Shown: positions 1 through 8,045 of the stretch, one piece after another
Numbering within the stretch: position 1 is the first letter of the stretch
Layout: each line of letters starts with the position of its first letter
NCBI GenBank assembly: GCA_963678925.1
Contig: OY787533.1
Coordinates: 1,860,001-1,924,000 of the forward strand
Direction: 5' to 3'
Length of the DNA stretch: 64,000 bases
Source of the DNA: G963665925 sp963678925
Lineage (GTDB): Bacteria; Bacillota; Clostridia; Peptostreptococcales; Acidaminobacteraceae
The notes under the pieces: model-generated
What the model was told of the DNA's origin: nothing
The model's input: only the letters and a program-made list of their open reading frames with translations
Databases searched by the model: none
Program-made: the position numbers and the translations under genes

Positions 1-1831
1 TTCGACCGCTGATGAAGACCATGTCCTCACCCTTTTTACCAATAACAAACGAAGTCGATATACCGCGTATGTTCAGCAGGTCATCTGCCCCCTGTGCCGC
101 TACAAGCTGTGCATTTGGCAAGTCTTCATCGTATACGGAAATCGCAACATCATTATCATAGATCTTAGCGTTTCTAACAATGTTAGACTTGTTGATGAAT
201 GTGCTCAGATCATCTTGGAACAGCTGCCTTACTACAGTTGTGTCCGCCCCGAATCGGCGCAGAATAGACGCGGCTTCAAAAGTCCTTACGCCTGTTTTAA
301 ATGTGAAATTCTTCGTATCGACTGTAATGCCTGCGAGGAGGGCTTCCGCCTCATGCTTGTCAAGACGCATGTTGTTCTCCATATACTGCAGAATTTCAGT
401 GACAAGTTCACTTGTCGACGAAGCATAGGGCTCCGTATATTTCAGCACTGCGTTATCTATGAACTCCGTACCGCGCCTGTGGTGGTCAAGAAGTACAATC
501 TGAACACCCGATTCAAGCAGTTCCGGAGCCTCTGTGAAGGAAGGACGATGTGTATCGACAACGACAAGGAGAGAGTCCTCCGTCATCATTTCAATCGCTT
601 CTTCCGTGCTGATAAAGTGATAGGTGCTGTTGTCCTTAAATACATTATGGACATTATAGATTGAGTCATTTACCTCATTGAGAACAATGTAGGCATCCTT
701 GCCCCTGTTGAGTACCGCGCGATAAACGCCAATAGCCGATCCGTAGGCATCCATGTCCGGGTTCTTGTGTCCCATTATGAAGACGCTGGAGCTGTCATCA
801 ATCAGTGGTCTGAATGCATGGGCGATAACCCTTGCCTTGACTCGATTTCGTTTTTCAACGGCTTTTGTTTTTCCACCATAGAACTCGTAGTTGCCTTGCT
901 TTCTAACAACGGCCTGATCGCCACCGCGACCTAGCGCAAGCTCAAGCGATGAAAAGGCGTTCTCTTCAAGCTGAGAAAGATTTTTTCCACTTGTCCCTAT
1001 GCCCATGCTCAGGGTTACGGGAATCTTATTGCCAGCTTCAATTTCACGCACGTCATCCAGAATGGCAAAACGCTTTTGCTCTAAATTCTCCAGGTACTTA
1101 TTCGAAAAGACAACAAGATACTTGTCCGATGTATAGCGTTTTATAAGAGCATTCATCCGGGTTCCCCAGAGATTGATCCGCTTCTCAATTTCCGAGCGGA
1201 CAACCGGACGGTTTTCCTCTTTGGTCTCATTCATGACATCATCAAGGTTGTCCACCTGAATCAGAGCAACAATCGGCTTCTCATCATTATGCTTGTCATT
1301 GAGAAGGAAGTAATTGGTCTGATCAATCCAGTAAAGCATCATGATATAGCGTTCTTCGCCCTTCTCGCCGATTTTAACGACATTTGAAAGAACTCTATAG
1401 ACACTCTCGCCAATCTTGATATTTGTAGCATCTTCCCCGCGAAGAAGGTTGTCAAACTCAATCGCAGACACCACCTTGTCGATTTCAAATCCAAGAAGGT
1501 CCTTCTGATCGACCATATCTGTAAACTTGCTGTTATACCAGCTGATCTTACCATCCAAATCCACAAGCGTCAGCGGAATAGGCAGGTTAAGAATGGCATA
1601 GCGTGCTGCAGAATCTATGTCGCTCGAAAGGGTTTCTATATAATTTTGCCATCTCTTGTTCTTCTGTCTGCTTGAACGCCAGTTATAATAAACCAGATAG
1701 AGTATCATAAACGAGCCCATGATTCCCAAAAACGGCTCGTAAAGCGCAACAATCAGCACTAGAAAGAAAATGATCCATAAGTAAATGCGGGTGTCATTCT
1801 TAAACAGTTTTGAGAATTTATTATTCCCCAT
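1..1831 (-). CDS. gdpP: GdpP-like cyclic-di-AMP phosphodiesterase (3' end cut by window edge)
   Basis: GdpP hydrolyses the second messenger c-di-AMP to pApA at the cytoplasmic membrane. About 610 codons are present and the C-terminus runs off the left edge; family members are about 650-660 residues. Two membrane segments lie at about residues 14-52, followed by a PAS region (60-165) and a degenerate GGDEF domain whose signature reads GRGGD near residue 303. The DHH phosphoesterase part begins near residue 345 with MGHKNPDMDAYGSAIG (353-368), and a DHH triad lies near 448. The ATG at 1831 is preceded by AGAGGTGATTAC. It follows yybS by 10 bases, the usual yybS-gdpP pairing. The degenerate GGDEF argues against c-di-GMP synthesis, as known for this family. 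Confidence 0.95.
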   Translation of the reverse strand, partial: MGNNKFSKLFKNDTRIYLWIIFFLVLIVALYEPFLGIMGSFMILYLVYYNWRSSRQKNKRWQNYIETLSSDIDSAARYAILNLPIPLTLVDLDGKISWYNSKFTDMVDQKDLLGFEIDKVVSAIEFDNLLRGEDATNIKIGESVYRVLSNVVKIGEKGEERYIMMLYWIDQTNYFLLNDKHNDEKPIVALIQVDNLDDVMNETKEENRPVVRSEIEKRINLWGTRMNALIKRYTSDKYLVVFSNKYLENLEQKRFAILDDVREIEAGNKIPVTLSMGIGTSGKNLSQLEENAFSSLELALGRGGDQAVVRKQGNYEFYGGKTKAVEKRNRVKARVIAHAFRPLIDDSSSVFIMGHKNPDMDAYGSAIGVYRAVLNRGKDAYIVLNEVNDSIYNVHNVFKDNSTYHFISTEEAIEMMTEDSLLVVVDTHRPSFTEAPELLESGVQIVLLDHHRRGTEFIDNAVLKYTEPYASSTSELVTEILQYMENNMRLDKHEAEALLAGITVDTKNFTFKTGVRTFEAASILRRFGADTTVVRQLFQDDLSTFINKSNIVRNAKIYDNDVAISVYDEDLPNAQLVAAQGADDLLNIRGISTSFVIGKKGEDMVFISGR

Positions 1832-1841
1832 GTAATCACCT

Positions 1842-2789
1842 CTAGGCGTTTGACCGCATTCGGCCCCTCAGATTAATAATCGTTTCAAGCATGCCCAGCA
1901 CAAAGAGTGGAAACTGAAGCATACTGTAGAACAAAATACCGCCAACCGACAGTGCCACAACGGCAGCTCTCGGAAACTTTTGCCGGTACATGAAGAAAAC
2001 AGCCACGGCCGCACCTTGGATTGAAAATACCAGCACAACCACCAGCATGACATTTATAAAGAGAGCATCTGAATTTCCAAGTCCCATTACACCTGATAAC
2101 CATGATAAAAGCATCATAATCATCGAACCCAGAAAAACATTCTTCGGCAACTCGAAATCACGGAACTTTCCGGCCTCAGGCACCTCATACCGAATCCTTT
2201 TAAGGCCCTTGGTAATGGCCCAGTGATTGAGGATGGCTGTGAACATGCCAGACATAATCAATATGAAAGGCAGCATGTTTTTCATTTGCACTGTCAAAAG
2301 GTCCATTTGCTTGCCCAGGTCCGTTGCAATTGTAGGATCAAGATCAGCAGCACTGATCATAGCCTTGGTCTCTTCAATTGCCTCAGTGAAAATCTGAGTA
2401 AGGCCAACTCCTGTCAAGAGCTCTGTAAATGCAAAAATTACGACACTGCTCAGTGCTGCACCGATGGCGCCCAGAAGAATCACCTGACTCGCCTTGAGCT
2501 TCTGCCGGATCCCTTCCCCCATGAAGGCTGCAATAATGCCGCCATAGGCCAGGGTCATGAAGGCTTCAACAGGAAAGCCCAGTATGAAGCTGATAATGCT
2601 TGATACACAGACAGAAAGCACGCCGTAGTGTCTGCCTCTGCGAATCCAGACCACGGCAAACATGGCTGGCATGAAGGCCGTCAAATACCCAATGAAGGGA
2701 ATGTATCCAATCGTCAAAACAATAATGGTCACAATCAGGGCAACCAGTGCCGACTCCACCATTGCGGAAGTACTTCGTTCATATTTCAA
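1842..2789 (-). CDS. yybS: YybS-like DUF2232 membrane protein
   Basis: This is a polytopic membrane protein of 315 residues with about eight hydrophobic segments. Several lie in the first 120 residues, one near 175-195, and the rest in the last 110. The family (DUF2232, Bacillus YybS) has no settled biochemical role; many members look like the substrate-binding component of transporters. It is immediately upstream of gdpP with a 10-base gap, so the two are probably co-transcribed. Family and neighbour order agree; function is not inferable from the sequence. Confidence 0.85.
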   Translation of the reverse strand: MKYERSTSAMVESALVALIVTIIVLTIGYIPFIGYLTAFMPAMFAVVWIRRGRHYGVLSVCVSSIISFILGFPVEAFMTLAYGGIIAAFMGEGIRQKLKASQVILLGAIGAALSSVVIFAFTELLTGVGLTQIFTEAIEETKAMISAADLDPTIATDLGKQMDLLTVQMKNMLPFILIMSGMFTAILNHWAITKGLKRIRYEVPEAGKFRDFELPKNVFLGSMIMMLLSWLSGVMGLGNSDALFINVMLVVVLVFSIQGAAVAVFFMYRQKFPRAAVVALSVGGILFYSMLQFPLFVLGMLETIINLRGRMRSNA

Positions 2790-3038
2790 GGAAATTCACT
2801 CCTATTCAATCTAATTCTTTGTCTATTATACAATACATGGATTGAAAATGCACAAAACATCCAATCTAAATGTAAAAACACGCGCAATTCAAAGCTTGAA
2901 GCAATGGCACAGGCTATCGCATACAGAGCTATGCTCTCGCTTCAGGCTTTGCCCTCGGGCACCTTTTGCACAATTAAACCCAGTGATTTCAAGATATAAA
3001 AAGGACGCCTTTGCCAGCTGAGCACCCTCCTTAATTCG

Positions 3039-3114
3039 GACAAGGGGAACCCCTTGTCAATCCTTGATTTTTTTAATTGTCTAGAAAATTTCATTTCCTA
3101 GACAATTAAAAAAA
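3039..3114. repeat. Two perfect inverted repeats in the rpsR-yybS spacer
   Basis: The 356-base gap between yybS and rpsR (2790-3145) holds no convincing gene. It contains a 9-bp perfect inverted repeat at 3039-3058 (GACAAGGGG / CCCCTTGTC). It also contains a 17-bp perfect inverted repeat at 3068-3084 / 3098-3114, with poly-T outside on one strand and poly-A outside on the other. The second is a plausible bidirectional terminator or insulator between the ribosomal-protein operon and yybS-gdpP. Confidence 0.7.
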
Positions 3115-3138
3115 GGAGATACACATGTATCTCCTTTT
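3108..3138 (-). terminator. Rho-independent terminator of rpsF-ssb-rpsR
   Basis: A 13-bp perfect stem (3111-3123 / 3126-3138, AAAAGGAGATACA) is followed on the minus strand by a run of T. It begins 8 bases after the rpsR stop codon. Confidence 0.85.
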
Positions 3139-3145
3139 GGTAATC

Positions 3146-3370
3146 CTATTCGTTTACGAATGGTAGAAGTGCAACGATACGAGCACGCTTAACTGCAGTA
3201 GTTAGAGCACGCTGGTGCTTTGCACAGTTACCTGTTACACGACGAGGCAAAATTTTACCACGCTCAGTTAGGTAACGCTTTAGTTTACCAGTATCTTTGT
3301 AATCAATCTCTGTTACTTTATCAGCACAGAATTGGCAATACTTTCTTTTTCTACGTTTTCTAAAAGCCAT
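3146..3370 (-). CDS. rpsR: 30S ribosomal protein S18
   Basis: S18 binds the 30S platform as a complex with S6. The product is 74 residues, the usual size, very basic, with the FCADKVTEIDYKD region and the LKRYLTERGKILPRRVTG core typical of S18. Two cysteines in YCQFC give the zinc-type N-terminus often seen in Firmicutes. It lies 15 bases behind ssb as the last gene of rpsF-ssb-rpsR and is closed by a strong terminator. Upstream AGGAGGGAAATAAG supports the start. Confidence 0.98.
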   Translation of the reverse strand: MAFRKRRKRKYCQFCADKVTEIDYKDTGKLKRYLTERGKILPRRVTGNCAKHQRALTTAVKRARIVALLPFVNE

Positions 3371-3385
3371 CTTATTTCCCTCCTT

Positions 3386-3826
3386 CTAGAATGGAATATC
3401 GTCGTCATCTTCGATCGCCTGGAAATCTGATGTATCCATGCCGCCTAGGCTGAATTCATCACTTTGACCAGATTGACGGTTGTCTGTACGGCTGCCGATA
3501 AATTCGATATTACTCGCAACAACATCTGTCGTATAGCGCGTTTCGCCACTTTGAGTCTTGTACTGTCCAGTGTTGATAGAACCCTGTACAGCAGCTTGTG
3601 ACCCTTTTGTCAGATAGTTTGCGCAAAGTTCAGCTGTCTTGCCCCAAGCAACCACACGGATGAAATCCGCTGTCGGTTTTCCTTGAGCTTGCAGTTCAGC
3701 CTTCTTATCTCTCGACATACCTTTGTCTACAGCTAATGTGAAGTTTGCTACAGCACGTCCGCTGCCAGCTATAAAACGGAGTTCTGGATCTCTTACGAGT
3801 CTGCCTATTAAAACTACGTGATTCAT
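3386..3826 (-). CDS. ssb: Single-stranded DNA-binding protein SSB
   Basis: SSB coats single-stranded DNA in replication, recombination and repair. The OB-fold covers residues 1-105, starting MNHVVLIGRLVRDPELRF. A flexible Gln/Ser-rich linker leads to the acidic tail DDDDIPF that recruits partner enzymes. The length of 146 is typical. It sits between rpsF and rpsR, the standard arrangement, so it is expressed with ribosomal proteins; additional damage control is known in relatives but not visible here. Confidence 0.98.
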   Translation of the reverse strand: MNHVVLIGRLVRDPELRFIAGSGRAVANFTLAVDKGMSRDKKAELQAQGKPTADFIRVVAWGKTAELCANYLTKGSQAAVQGSINTGQYKTQSGETRYTTDVVASNIEFIGSRTDNRQSGQSDEFSLGGMDTSDFQAIEDDDDIPF

Positions 3827-3853
3827 TAAACTCCTCCTTTATACTGTTTGCAA

Positions 3854-4138
3854 TTATGCATCTTTGCGAGTTACCATGAAACGCATTACTGCGTCGCTGA
3901 TACGGAAGTTACGCTCAAGCTCGGCTGGTAGATCAGCAGCTGCATTGAAGTCTACTAGTACGTAGTAACCTTCTTTTAGCTTTTCGATTTCGTAAGCCAG
4001 CCTCTTGTTGCCCCACTCGTCAACATTTAGCACTTCACCGTCAGATTCAATGATTGACTTGAATTTTTCGATGGCTTCCGCTCTCTTCTCTTCTTCCATG
4101 TTTGGCTTAAGGATAAATAGAGCTTCATACTTGTTCAT
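3854..4138 (-). CDS. rpsF: 30S ribosomal protein S6
   Basis: S6 is the S18 partner on the 30S platform. The 94 residues carry the family start MNKYEALFILKPNMEEE and the motif VDEWGNKRLAYEIEKLKEGYY. The RBS is AGGGAGGTGTC. About 25-50 bases upstream a short hairpin (CTGTC-aggt-GACAG on the minus strand) lies where S6:S18 autoregulatory leaders are found in Firmicutes; I could not match the consensus, so that is only a suggestion. It is the first gene of rpsF-ssb-rpsR. Confidence 0.98.
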   Translation of the reverse strand: MNKYEALFILKPNMEEEKRAEAIEKFKSIIESDGEVLNVDEWGNKRLAYEIEKLKEGYYVLVDFNAAADLPAELERNFRISDAVMRFMVTRKDA

Positions 4139-4289
4139 TTTGACACCTCCCTATGGTCTATTATGGCCCTGTCACCTGACAGAGCAGGAAGTAAAGTGGA
4201 CATATAAATCCACACTACGACGAAGAGTATATCATCCCCCTGCAAAAACATCAAGAACTTTTTAATCATATTAATTAATTATTATATAA

Positions 4290-4464
4290 AAATATTTTTG
4301 TAATCTTGTATACACAAGTGAATTCACATATTATGTCCCTATGAATGCGTAATAACCGCATTGATACGTTTTATGAATCGAATGCATTGCTAGTCATTCG
4401 ATTCCATATAAATTCCCGTAATCCCCATTGTCAGGGCGGCAGAGATACCTCTGCCGATTTTTTT
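4290..4464 (+). ncRNA. Candidate orphan structured RNA
   Basis: There is no gene on the plus strand here, yet a strong plus-oriented terminator (4437-4463) has no upstream coding sequence to serve. Before it lie two clean hairpins: AATGCG/CGCATT (4344-4362) and the 10-bp perfect GAATCGAATG/CATTCGATTC (4375-4404). A weak promoter-like pair (TTGTAT then TATTAT) precedes them near 4306-4334. It may be a small RNA of about 130 nt; no known family is recognised. Confidence 0.3.
4437..4463 (+). terminator. Rho-independent terminator, plus strand
   Basis: An 8-bp GC-rich stem CGGCAGAG / CTCTGCCG with an ATAC loop is followed by ATTTTTTT on the plus strand. No plus-strand gene precedes it. Confidence 0.75.
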
Positions 4465-4485
4465 GCGTAAAAGACAAAGAAATGC

Positions 4486-4549
4486 AAAAAATAACAAACA
4501 ACTCCCTTATTGCGCTCGCGCAGAATAAGGGAGTTGTTTGTTATTTTTT
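4486..4549. repeat. 26-bp perfect hairpin with poly-A/poly-T flanks
   Basis: The left arm 4486-4511 is the exact reverse complement of 4524-4549. The 12-base loop contains GCGCTCGCGC. Outer A6 and T6 make it terminator-like on both strands, so it could end aminotransferase transcription. The right arm lies inside the first unit of the 129-bp tandem repeat. Confidence 0.8.
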
Positions 4550-4860
4550 ATATGGCGCGTCTAGCGACATGAGCGACCGGCAGGTTGCTCTGTGCGTTTC
4601 TGTTCTAAACTATAAGCTAATATAACCACAAAACCCAATTGCGCTCGCGCAAAACAAGGTGTTTGTTTGTTGCTTTTTATATGGCGCGTCTAGCGACATG
4701 AGCGACCGGCAGGTTGCTCTGTGCGTTTCTGTTCTAAACTATAAGCTAATATAACCACAAAACCCAATTGCGCTCGCGCAAAACAAGGTGTTTGTTTGTT
4801 GCTTTTTATATGGCGCGTCTAGCGACATGAGCGACCGGCAGGTTGCTCTGTGCGTTTCTG
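4511..4860. repeat. 129-bp tandem repeat, about 2.7 copies
   Basis: Units begin at 4511, 4640 and 4769, each with TGCGCTCGCGC, and are spaced exactly 129 bases. Copies 2 and 3 are identical over the visible length; copy 1 differs only in its first about 45 bases. The third copy is cut at 4860, just before the aminotransferase stop. Each unit encodes a hairpin GAGCGACC-ggca-GGTTGCTC (4571-4590, 4700-4719, 4829-4848). No open frame is conserved. Confidence 0.9.
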
Positions 4861-4878
4861 ATTAAGTTGTTTTCAGCC

Positions 4879-6066
4879 CTACTTCTTAATCTCCGCATGC
4901 AGGAGCTGCCCTAAGCGCGTGATGCCTTCCACGATTTTTTCTTCACTCATATTGGAATAATTGAGACGCATGGTGTTTTCCTTGTTCCCGCTTGGATGGA
5001 AAGATCCGCCTGGTACAAAGGCCACCTTCTTCTCAACAGCTTTCACCATGAGTTCCTTAGTATTGATATAGTCCGGCAGCTCGACCCAAGTGAACAGGCC
5101 ACCGCTTGGATATGTATATTTGGCTTCTTTAGGGAATTCCTTCTTGATTGTATCCATCATAAGGTCGCGGCGCTTCTTGTAAACGGCTTTGATCTTATCG
5201 ATATGTGCATCCAAATCATACTCATCCAGGAAGAGACTGAGTTCTCTTTGTGCCATTGAGCTCGTTTGAAGATCGGAACCCTGCTTGACGAAAATGAACT
5301 TTTCAAGTAGGTCAGGCTCTGCATTTACCCAACCAAGACGCATGCCCGGACAGAATGTCTTTGAGAATGTGCCTAGGAAAATAACGCGTCCATCCTTATC
5401 CATCGAGCGCAGTGATGGCGGAATTTCACCTTCAAAGCGGAGTTCGCCATATGGGTTGTCTTCAACAATTGGCAAATCATATTGTGCTGCAATTTTAAGA
5501 AGACCCTCTCTGCGTTCAACTGACCAGGTGCGACCAGATGGATTCTGGAAGTCTGGTATAACATAAATCATCTTAACCTTGTCCGTCTTAGCCAGCTTGG
5601 CTTCAAGGTCTTCCATAATCATGCCATCGTCATCTGTCTCAATTTCAAGGAACTTGCACTCGTAAGCCTTGAATGCATTGATTGCGCCCAAATAGCTAGG
5701 ACTCTCACATACGACCACATCATCCGGGTCTAGAAAAATCTTTCCCGCAAAATCGAGCCCCTGCTGGGAACCGCTGATAACAAGAACATCATCTGCCCGC
5801 GTCTCAACACCGATTTTTGCCATGCGTTCCACAATTTTTTCACGAAGCGGCCTGTAGCCTTCCGTCGTACTGTACTGCAGCGCTTCAACGCCCATCTCTT
5901 CAAGCACTCTTACAGAAATCTTTTTCATTTCCTCAACTGGAAACAGCTCTGGTGCAGGTAGACCACCGGCAAAAGAAATAATCTCAGGCTGCAGTGTCAG
6001 TTTTAGAATTTCACGTATTTCAGATGCCCCCATCTGTTCCATACGGCTTGCAAATTGAATACCCAT
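4879..6066 (-). CDS. PLP-dependent aminotransferase (2-aminoadipate/aromatic type)
   Basis: This is a fold-type I class I/II aminotransferase of 395 residues, without the MocR winged-helix domain. FAGGLPAPELFP at 32-43, the PLP phosphate region ISGSQQGLDF (97-106), the DNPYGELR element (203-210) and the PLP-binding lysine K236 in GTFSKTFCPGMRLGW are visible. It resembles LysN-like 2-aminoadipate and multi-substrate aminotransferases, but substrate cannot be fixed from sequence. It stands alone; downstream lie the 129-bp repeats and the 26-bp hairpin. Confidence 0.9.
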   Translation of the reverse strand: MGIQFASRMEQMGASEIREILKLTLQPEIISFAGGLPAPELFPVEEMKKISVRVLEEMGVEALQYSTTEGYRPLREKIVERMAKIGVETRADDVLVISGSQQGLDFAGKIFLDPDDVVVCESPSYLGAINAFKAYECKFLEIETDDDGMIMEDLEAKLAKTDKVKMIYVIPDFQNPSGRTWSVERREGLLKIAAQYDLPIVEDNPYGELRFEGEIPPSLRSMDKDGRVIFLGTFSKTFCPGMRLGWVNAEPDLLEKFIFVKQGSDLQTSSMAQRELSLFLDEYDLDAHIDKIKAVYKKRRDLMMDTIKKEFPKEAKYTYPSGGLFTWVELPDYINTKELMVKAVEKKVAFVPGGSFHPSGNKENTMRLNYSNMSEEKIVEGITRLGQLLHAEIKK

Positions 6067-6124
6067 TTCAAAAGCACCTCCATATATACATTGAAATAAT
6101 TCTTCTATCTAATACTGATTATAC

Positions 6125-6153
6125 TAAAAACCATGCCCTAGGGACATGGTTTC
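6125..6153 (-). terminator. Terminator of the DUF951 operon
   Basis: The stem CCATGTCCC / GGGCATGG (minus strand, one wobble pair) is followed by TTTTTAG. It is about 65 bases after the DUF951 stop codon. Confidence 0.7.
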
Positions 6154-6218
6154 CAGCAAATAACGCTCGCAAACGTTTGTCAATTCAGTTTTTTCTGACA
6201 CTTTTCACAGTTTCAGCC

Positions 6219-6407
6219 TTATTCAGGTCGTACAACCTTTCGAATGCGCTTTTCAAGCTTTGGGCGTTCAATCCACAACTGCTTTTCACAGGTTGTGCAC
6301 TTGATTCTGAAATCCATGCCGACGCGCAGTATTTCAAAAGTATTCCCGCCGCAAGGATGGTTCTTCTTTGTTTCCACCACATCGCCTACTCGCAGATCCA
6401 TTGGCAT
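6219..6407 (-). CDS. DUF951 small protein (YyzM family)
   Basis: The 62-residue protein begins MPMDLRVGDVVETKKNHPCG. It has two cysteine features, HPCGG and CTTCEKQLW, that resemble a small zinc-binding fold. This family is widespread in Firmicutes near the origin and has no established function. It ends the operon started further upstream and lies 2 bases behind the DUF3343 gene. The family assignment is firm, the role unknown. Confidence 0.88.
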   Translation of the reverse strand: MPMDLRVGDVVETKKNHPCGGNTFEILRVGMDFRIKCTTCEKQLWIERPKLEKRIRKVVRPE

Positions 6408-6409
6408 GA

Positions 6410-6691
6410 TTATCCCTCCCAGCTTACTTCATTCACCTGACGGACATCGTCTTTGGTTTCAAACGCAAACAGCCTCTTGCTGTCCGTTCCCAGTTCAGAT
6501 ACCACTTCTCTGATTGTCGTCAGCTCTTCGACCTTAAATTTCAGAGATAAACCACAGCTTGCTGTGATTTCCCTTGGTGTCGGAATCAGTTCCACATCCA
6601 AGACCTTTTTCACTGCCTTTTCAGTTCTTATCGCATCGTGTGTCGATTCAAAGACAATCACACAAAAATCGTTTTTCTTCATTAGATCCAC
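6410..6691 (-). CDS. DUF3343 protein, putative Se/S carrier
   Basis: The 93-residue protein has the DUF3343 pattern: a strand-helix start (CVIVFESTHDAIRTEKAV), the PTPREITASCGLSLKF motif with its conserved cysteine, and a helical end. Members are annotated as putative Se/S carrier-like proteins and co-occur with yedF and other orphan selenium genes. The start is directly next to the yedF stop, which points to translational coupling. The single motif cysteine is the likely carrier residue (inference). Confidence 0.88.
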   Translation of the reverse strand: MDLMKKNDFCVIVFESTHDAIRTEKAVKKVLDVELIPTPREITASCGLSLKFKVEELTTIREVVSELGTDSKRLFAFETKDDVRQVNEVSWEG

Positions 6692-7285
6692 CTAAAACAT
6701 TATTGTATTCTTAGCACCATTCATAGTTTCAGCAATCGTGTACATGTTCGATACGCCACCCACACTCAGCTTGTCCTTCACATTGTAATAATCCAGACAT
6801 GTGCCACAAGACAGAATCTCTACCCCTTTGGATTCCAGTTCTCTCAGGTTTTCAAGAACAGGAGACCCCTCTACAGTAAGATTCACACCGCCATTTAGGA
6901 ATATAATCGCCTTGGGATAAGGTTCAAGCTCTGTAAGCGTATAGAAGTAACCCCTCACGAGCACCTCGCCAAGCTCATCGTTGCCCTCACCCATCTTATC
7001 CTTGCCAAATACGATTACAAGATCATTCAGGACCGGTTTCTCTTTTCCGAGAATTTCAGGCCCCATTTCCTCGCCTTTAAATATATCTATGTAAAAATTT
7101 CCATCTTTCGAAGAAACGTTAAAATGCAAATTCATACTTTTTGCCAGCTTCGATACATTTTCCTTTGCTATCTCGTTGTCTACCACCGTCACAACGCTAC
7201 CTTCCTTGAGATTCTCAAGAGCCTTCTTCGTTTGAATTACAGGTTTTGGACAATCCAGTCCTCTTGCATCCACTTCCACTCTCAT
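6692..7285 (-). CDS. yedF: Sulfurtransferase-like selenium metabolism protein YedF
   Basis: The protein has an N-terminal TusA/SirA fold (1-75) with the catalytic motif EVDARGLDCPKP (Cys12). A C-terminal DsrE-like half (90-197) holds a second cysteine pair in LSCGTCLDYYN. The two-domain form of about 200 residues is the one linked by comparative genomics to SelD-positive genomes and selenium-dependent molybdenum hydroxylases. It lies between cvpA (13-base gap) and DUF3343 (adjacent). RBS GGAGGAAGCT supports the start. No hydroxylase or selD is in the window. Confidence 0.93.
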   Translation of the reverse strand: MRVEVDARGLDCPKPVIQTKKALENLKEGSVVTVVDNEIAKENVSKLAKSMNLHFNVSSKDGNFYIDIFKGEEMGPEILGKEKPVLNDLVIVFGKDKMGEGNDELGEVLVRGYFYTLTELEPYPKAIIFLNGGVNLTVEGSPVLENLRELESKGVEILSCGTCLDYYNVKDKLSVGGVSNMYTIAETMNGAKNTIMF

Positions 7286-7298
7286 AGCTTCCTCCTTA

Positions 7299-8033
7299 CT
7301 AAATCAAAAATATATCCATCAGTAACAGCAATATATTGTTATTGTAAAAATAAACACCTATCTGCGAGGCATTTATTGTCTCAATCAAATCAAACTGCGG
7401 TACAATCGGTGCTGCAAATGTGATGACAGTCATAATGAGAAATATAAAGAAACACGCTTTTACAAGACCAAACATCAGTCCGCCCAGCTTGTTCACCTGC
7501 TTGATAATGGGAACCTCTGTCGCCGCGTCCAGTATCACGCCAATCAGCTTAACAACAAATATCACTGCTAAAACAATCAAAAAGAAGCTGACTGCATTCA
7601 GCACACCCCTTGAAATCATATCGGCAAGGCCCTCAACGGCATTTTGCTGTGTTGCTGCAATATCCACGCTGCCTGCAAATGATGCCACCTTGTCTGAAAT
7701 ATCGAGGGGTAGATTCAATTGACTCAGCACTGCCTCACTCTTGAGTACCTCGGATAGATCTGTACTGTATCCGGTATTGATGGCTGACTGGAGCTGTGCA
7801 TTCCCATTAAAGCTTGTAAGGATTGCTTCACTCATGTTCGTCTTGAGATCACCAAACCATTTGACATTGTCAAGGAGCCAGTCCGCTGTGCTCACATAAT
7901 AGAATTTTGCAATGATAAATGCGGCGATATATCCGATAATGCCGACTACAGAGCGTACAAGCCCCTTTATCCAGCCCTCAATCATCATCAATAGCGCTAT
8001 CACAGCAATCGCAATATCCACATAATTATACAT
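7299..8033 (-). CDS. cvpA: CvpA family membrane protein
   Basis: The 244-residue protein starts with the CvpA pattern (YVDIAIAVIALLMMIEGWIKGLVRSVVGIIGY; given here only as positions 3-34). Four hydrophobic segments lie at about 4-22, 28-46, 148-172 and 190-212, with an extra-membrane stretch between the second and third. In E. coli CvpA is tied to colicin V export and bile resistance; the Clostridia form has no defined role. It is co-directional with DUF5711 upstream (12-base gap) and yedF downstream. Confidence 0.88.
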   Translation of the reverse strand: MYNYVDIAIAVIALLMMIEGWIKGLVRSVVGIIGYIAAFIIAKFYYVSTADWLLDNVKWFGDLKTNMSEAILTSFNGNAQLQSAINTGYSTDLSEVLKSEAVLSQLNLPLDISDKVASFAGSVDIAATQQNAVEGLADMISRGVLNAVSFFLIVLAVIFVVKLIGVILDAATEVPIIKQVNKLGGLMFGLVKACFFIFLIMTVITFAAPIVPQFDLIETINASQIGVYFYNNNILLLLMDIFLI

Positions 8034-8045
8034 GGCAGCCTCCTG

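Noticed and set aside
180..664. Plus-strand open frames of 82 and 149 codons at the left edge
   Set aside because: They lie opposite the continuous gdpP frame, which carries clear DHH-domain motifs; no RBS or family features.
2223..2999. Plus-strand open frames opposite yybS and its upstream region
   Set aside because: Composition is that of an antisense shadow, rich in His/Asn/Gln, and the start of one lies inside yybS.
4428..4625. 65-codon plus-strand frame across the terminator and first repeat unit
   Set aside because: Spans a terminator and the 26-bp hairpin and is not kept in repeat copies 2 and 3.
4511..4860. CRISPR array
   Set aside because: The 129-bp units are contiguous with no unique spacers and there are no cas genes nearby.
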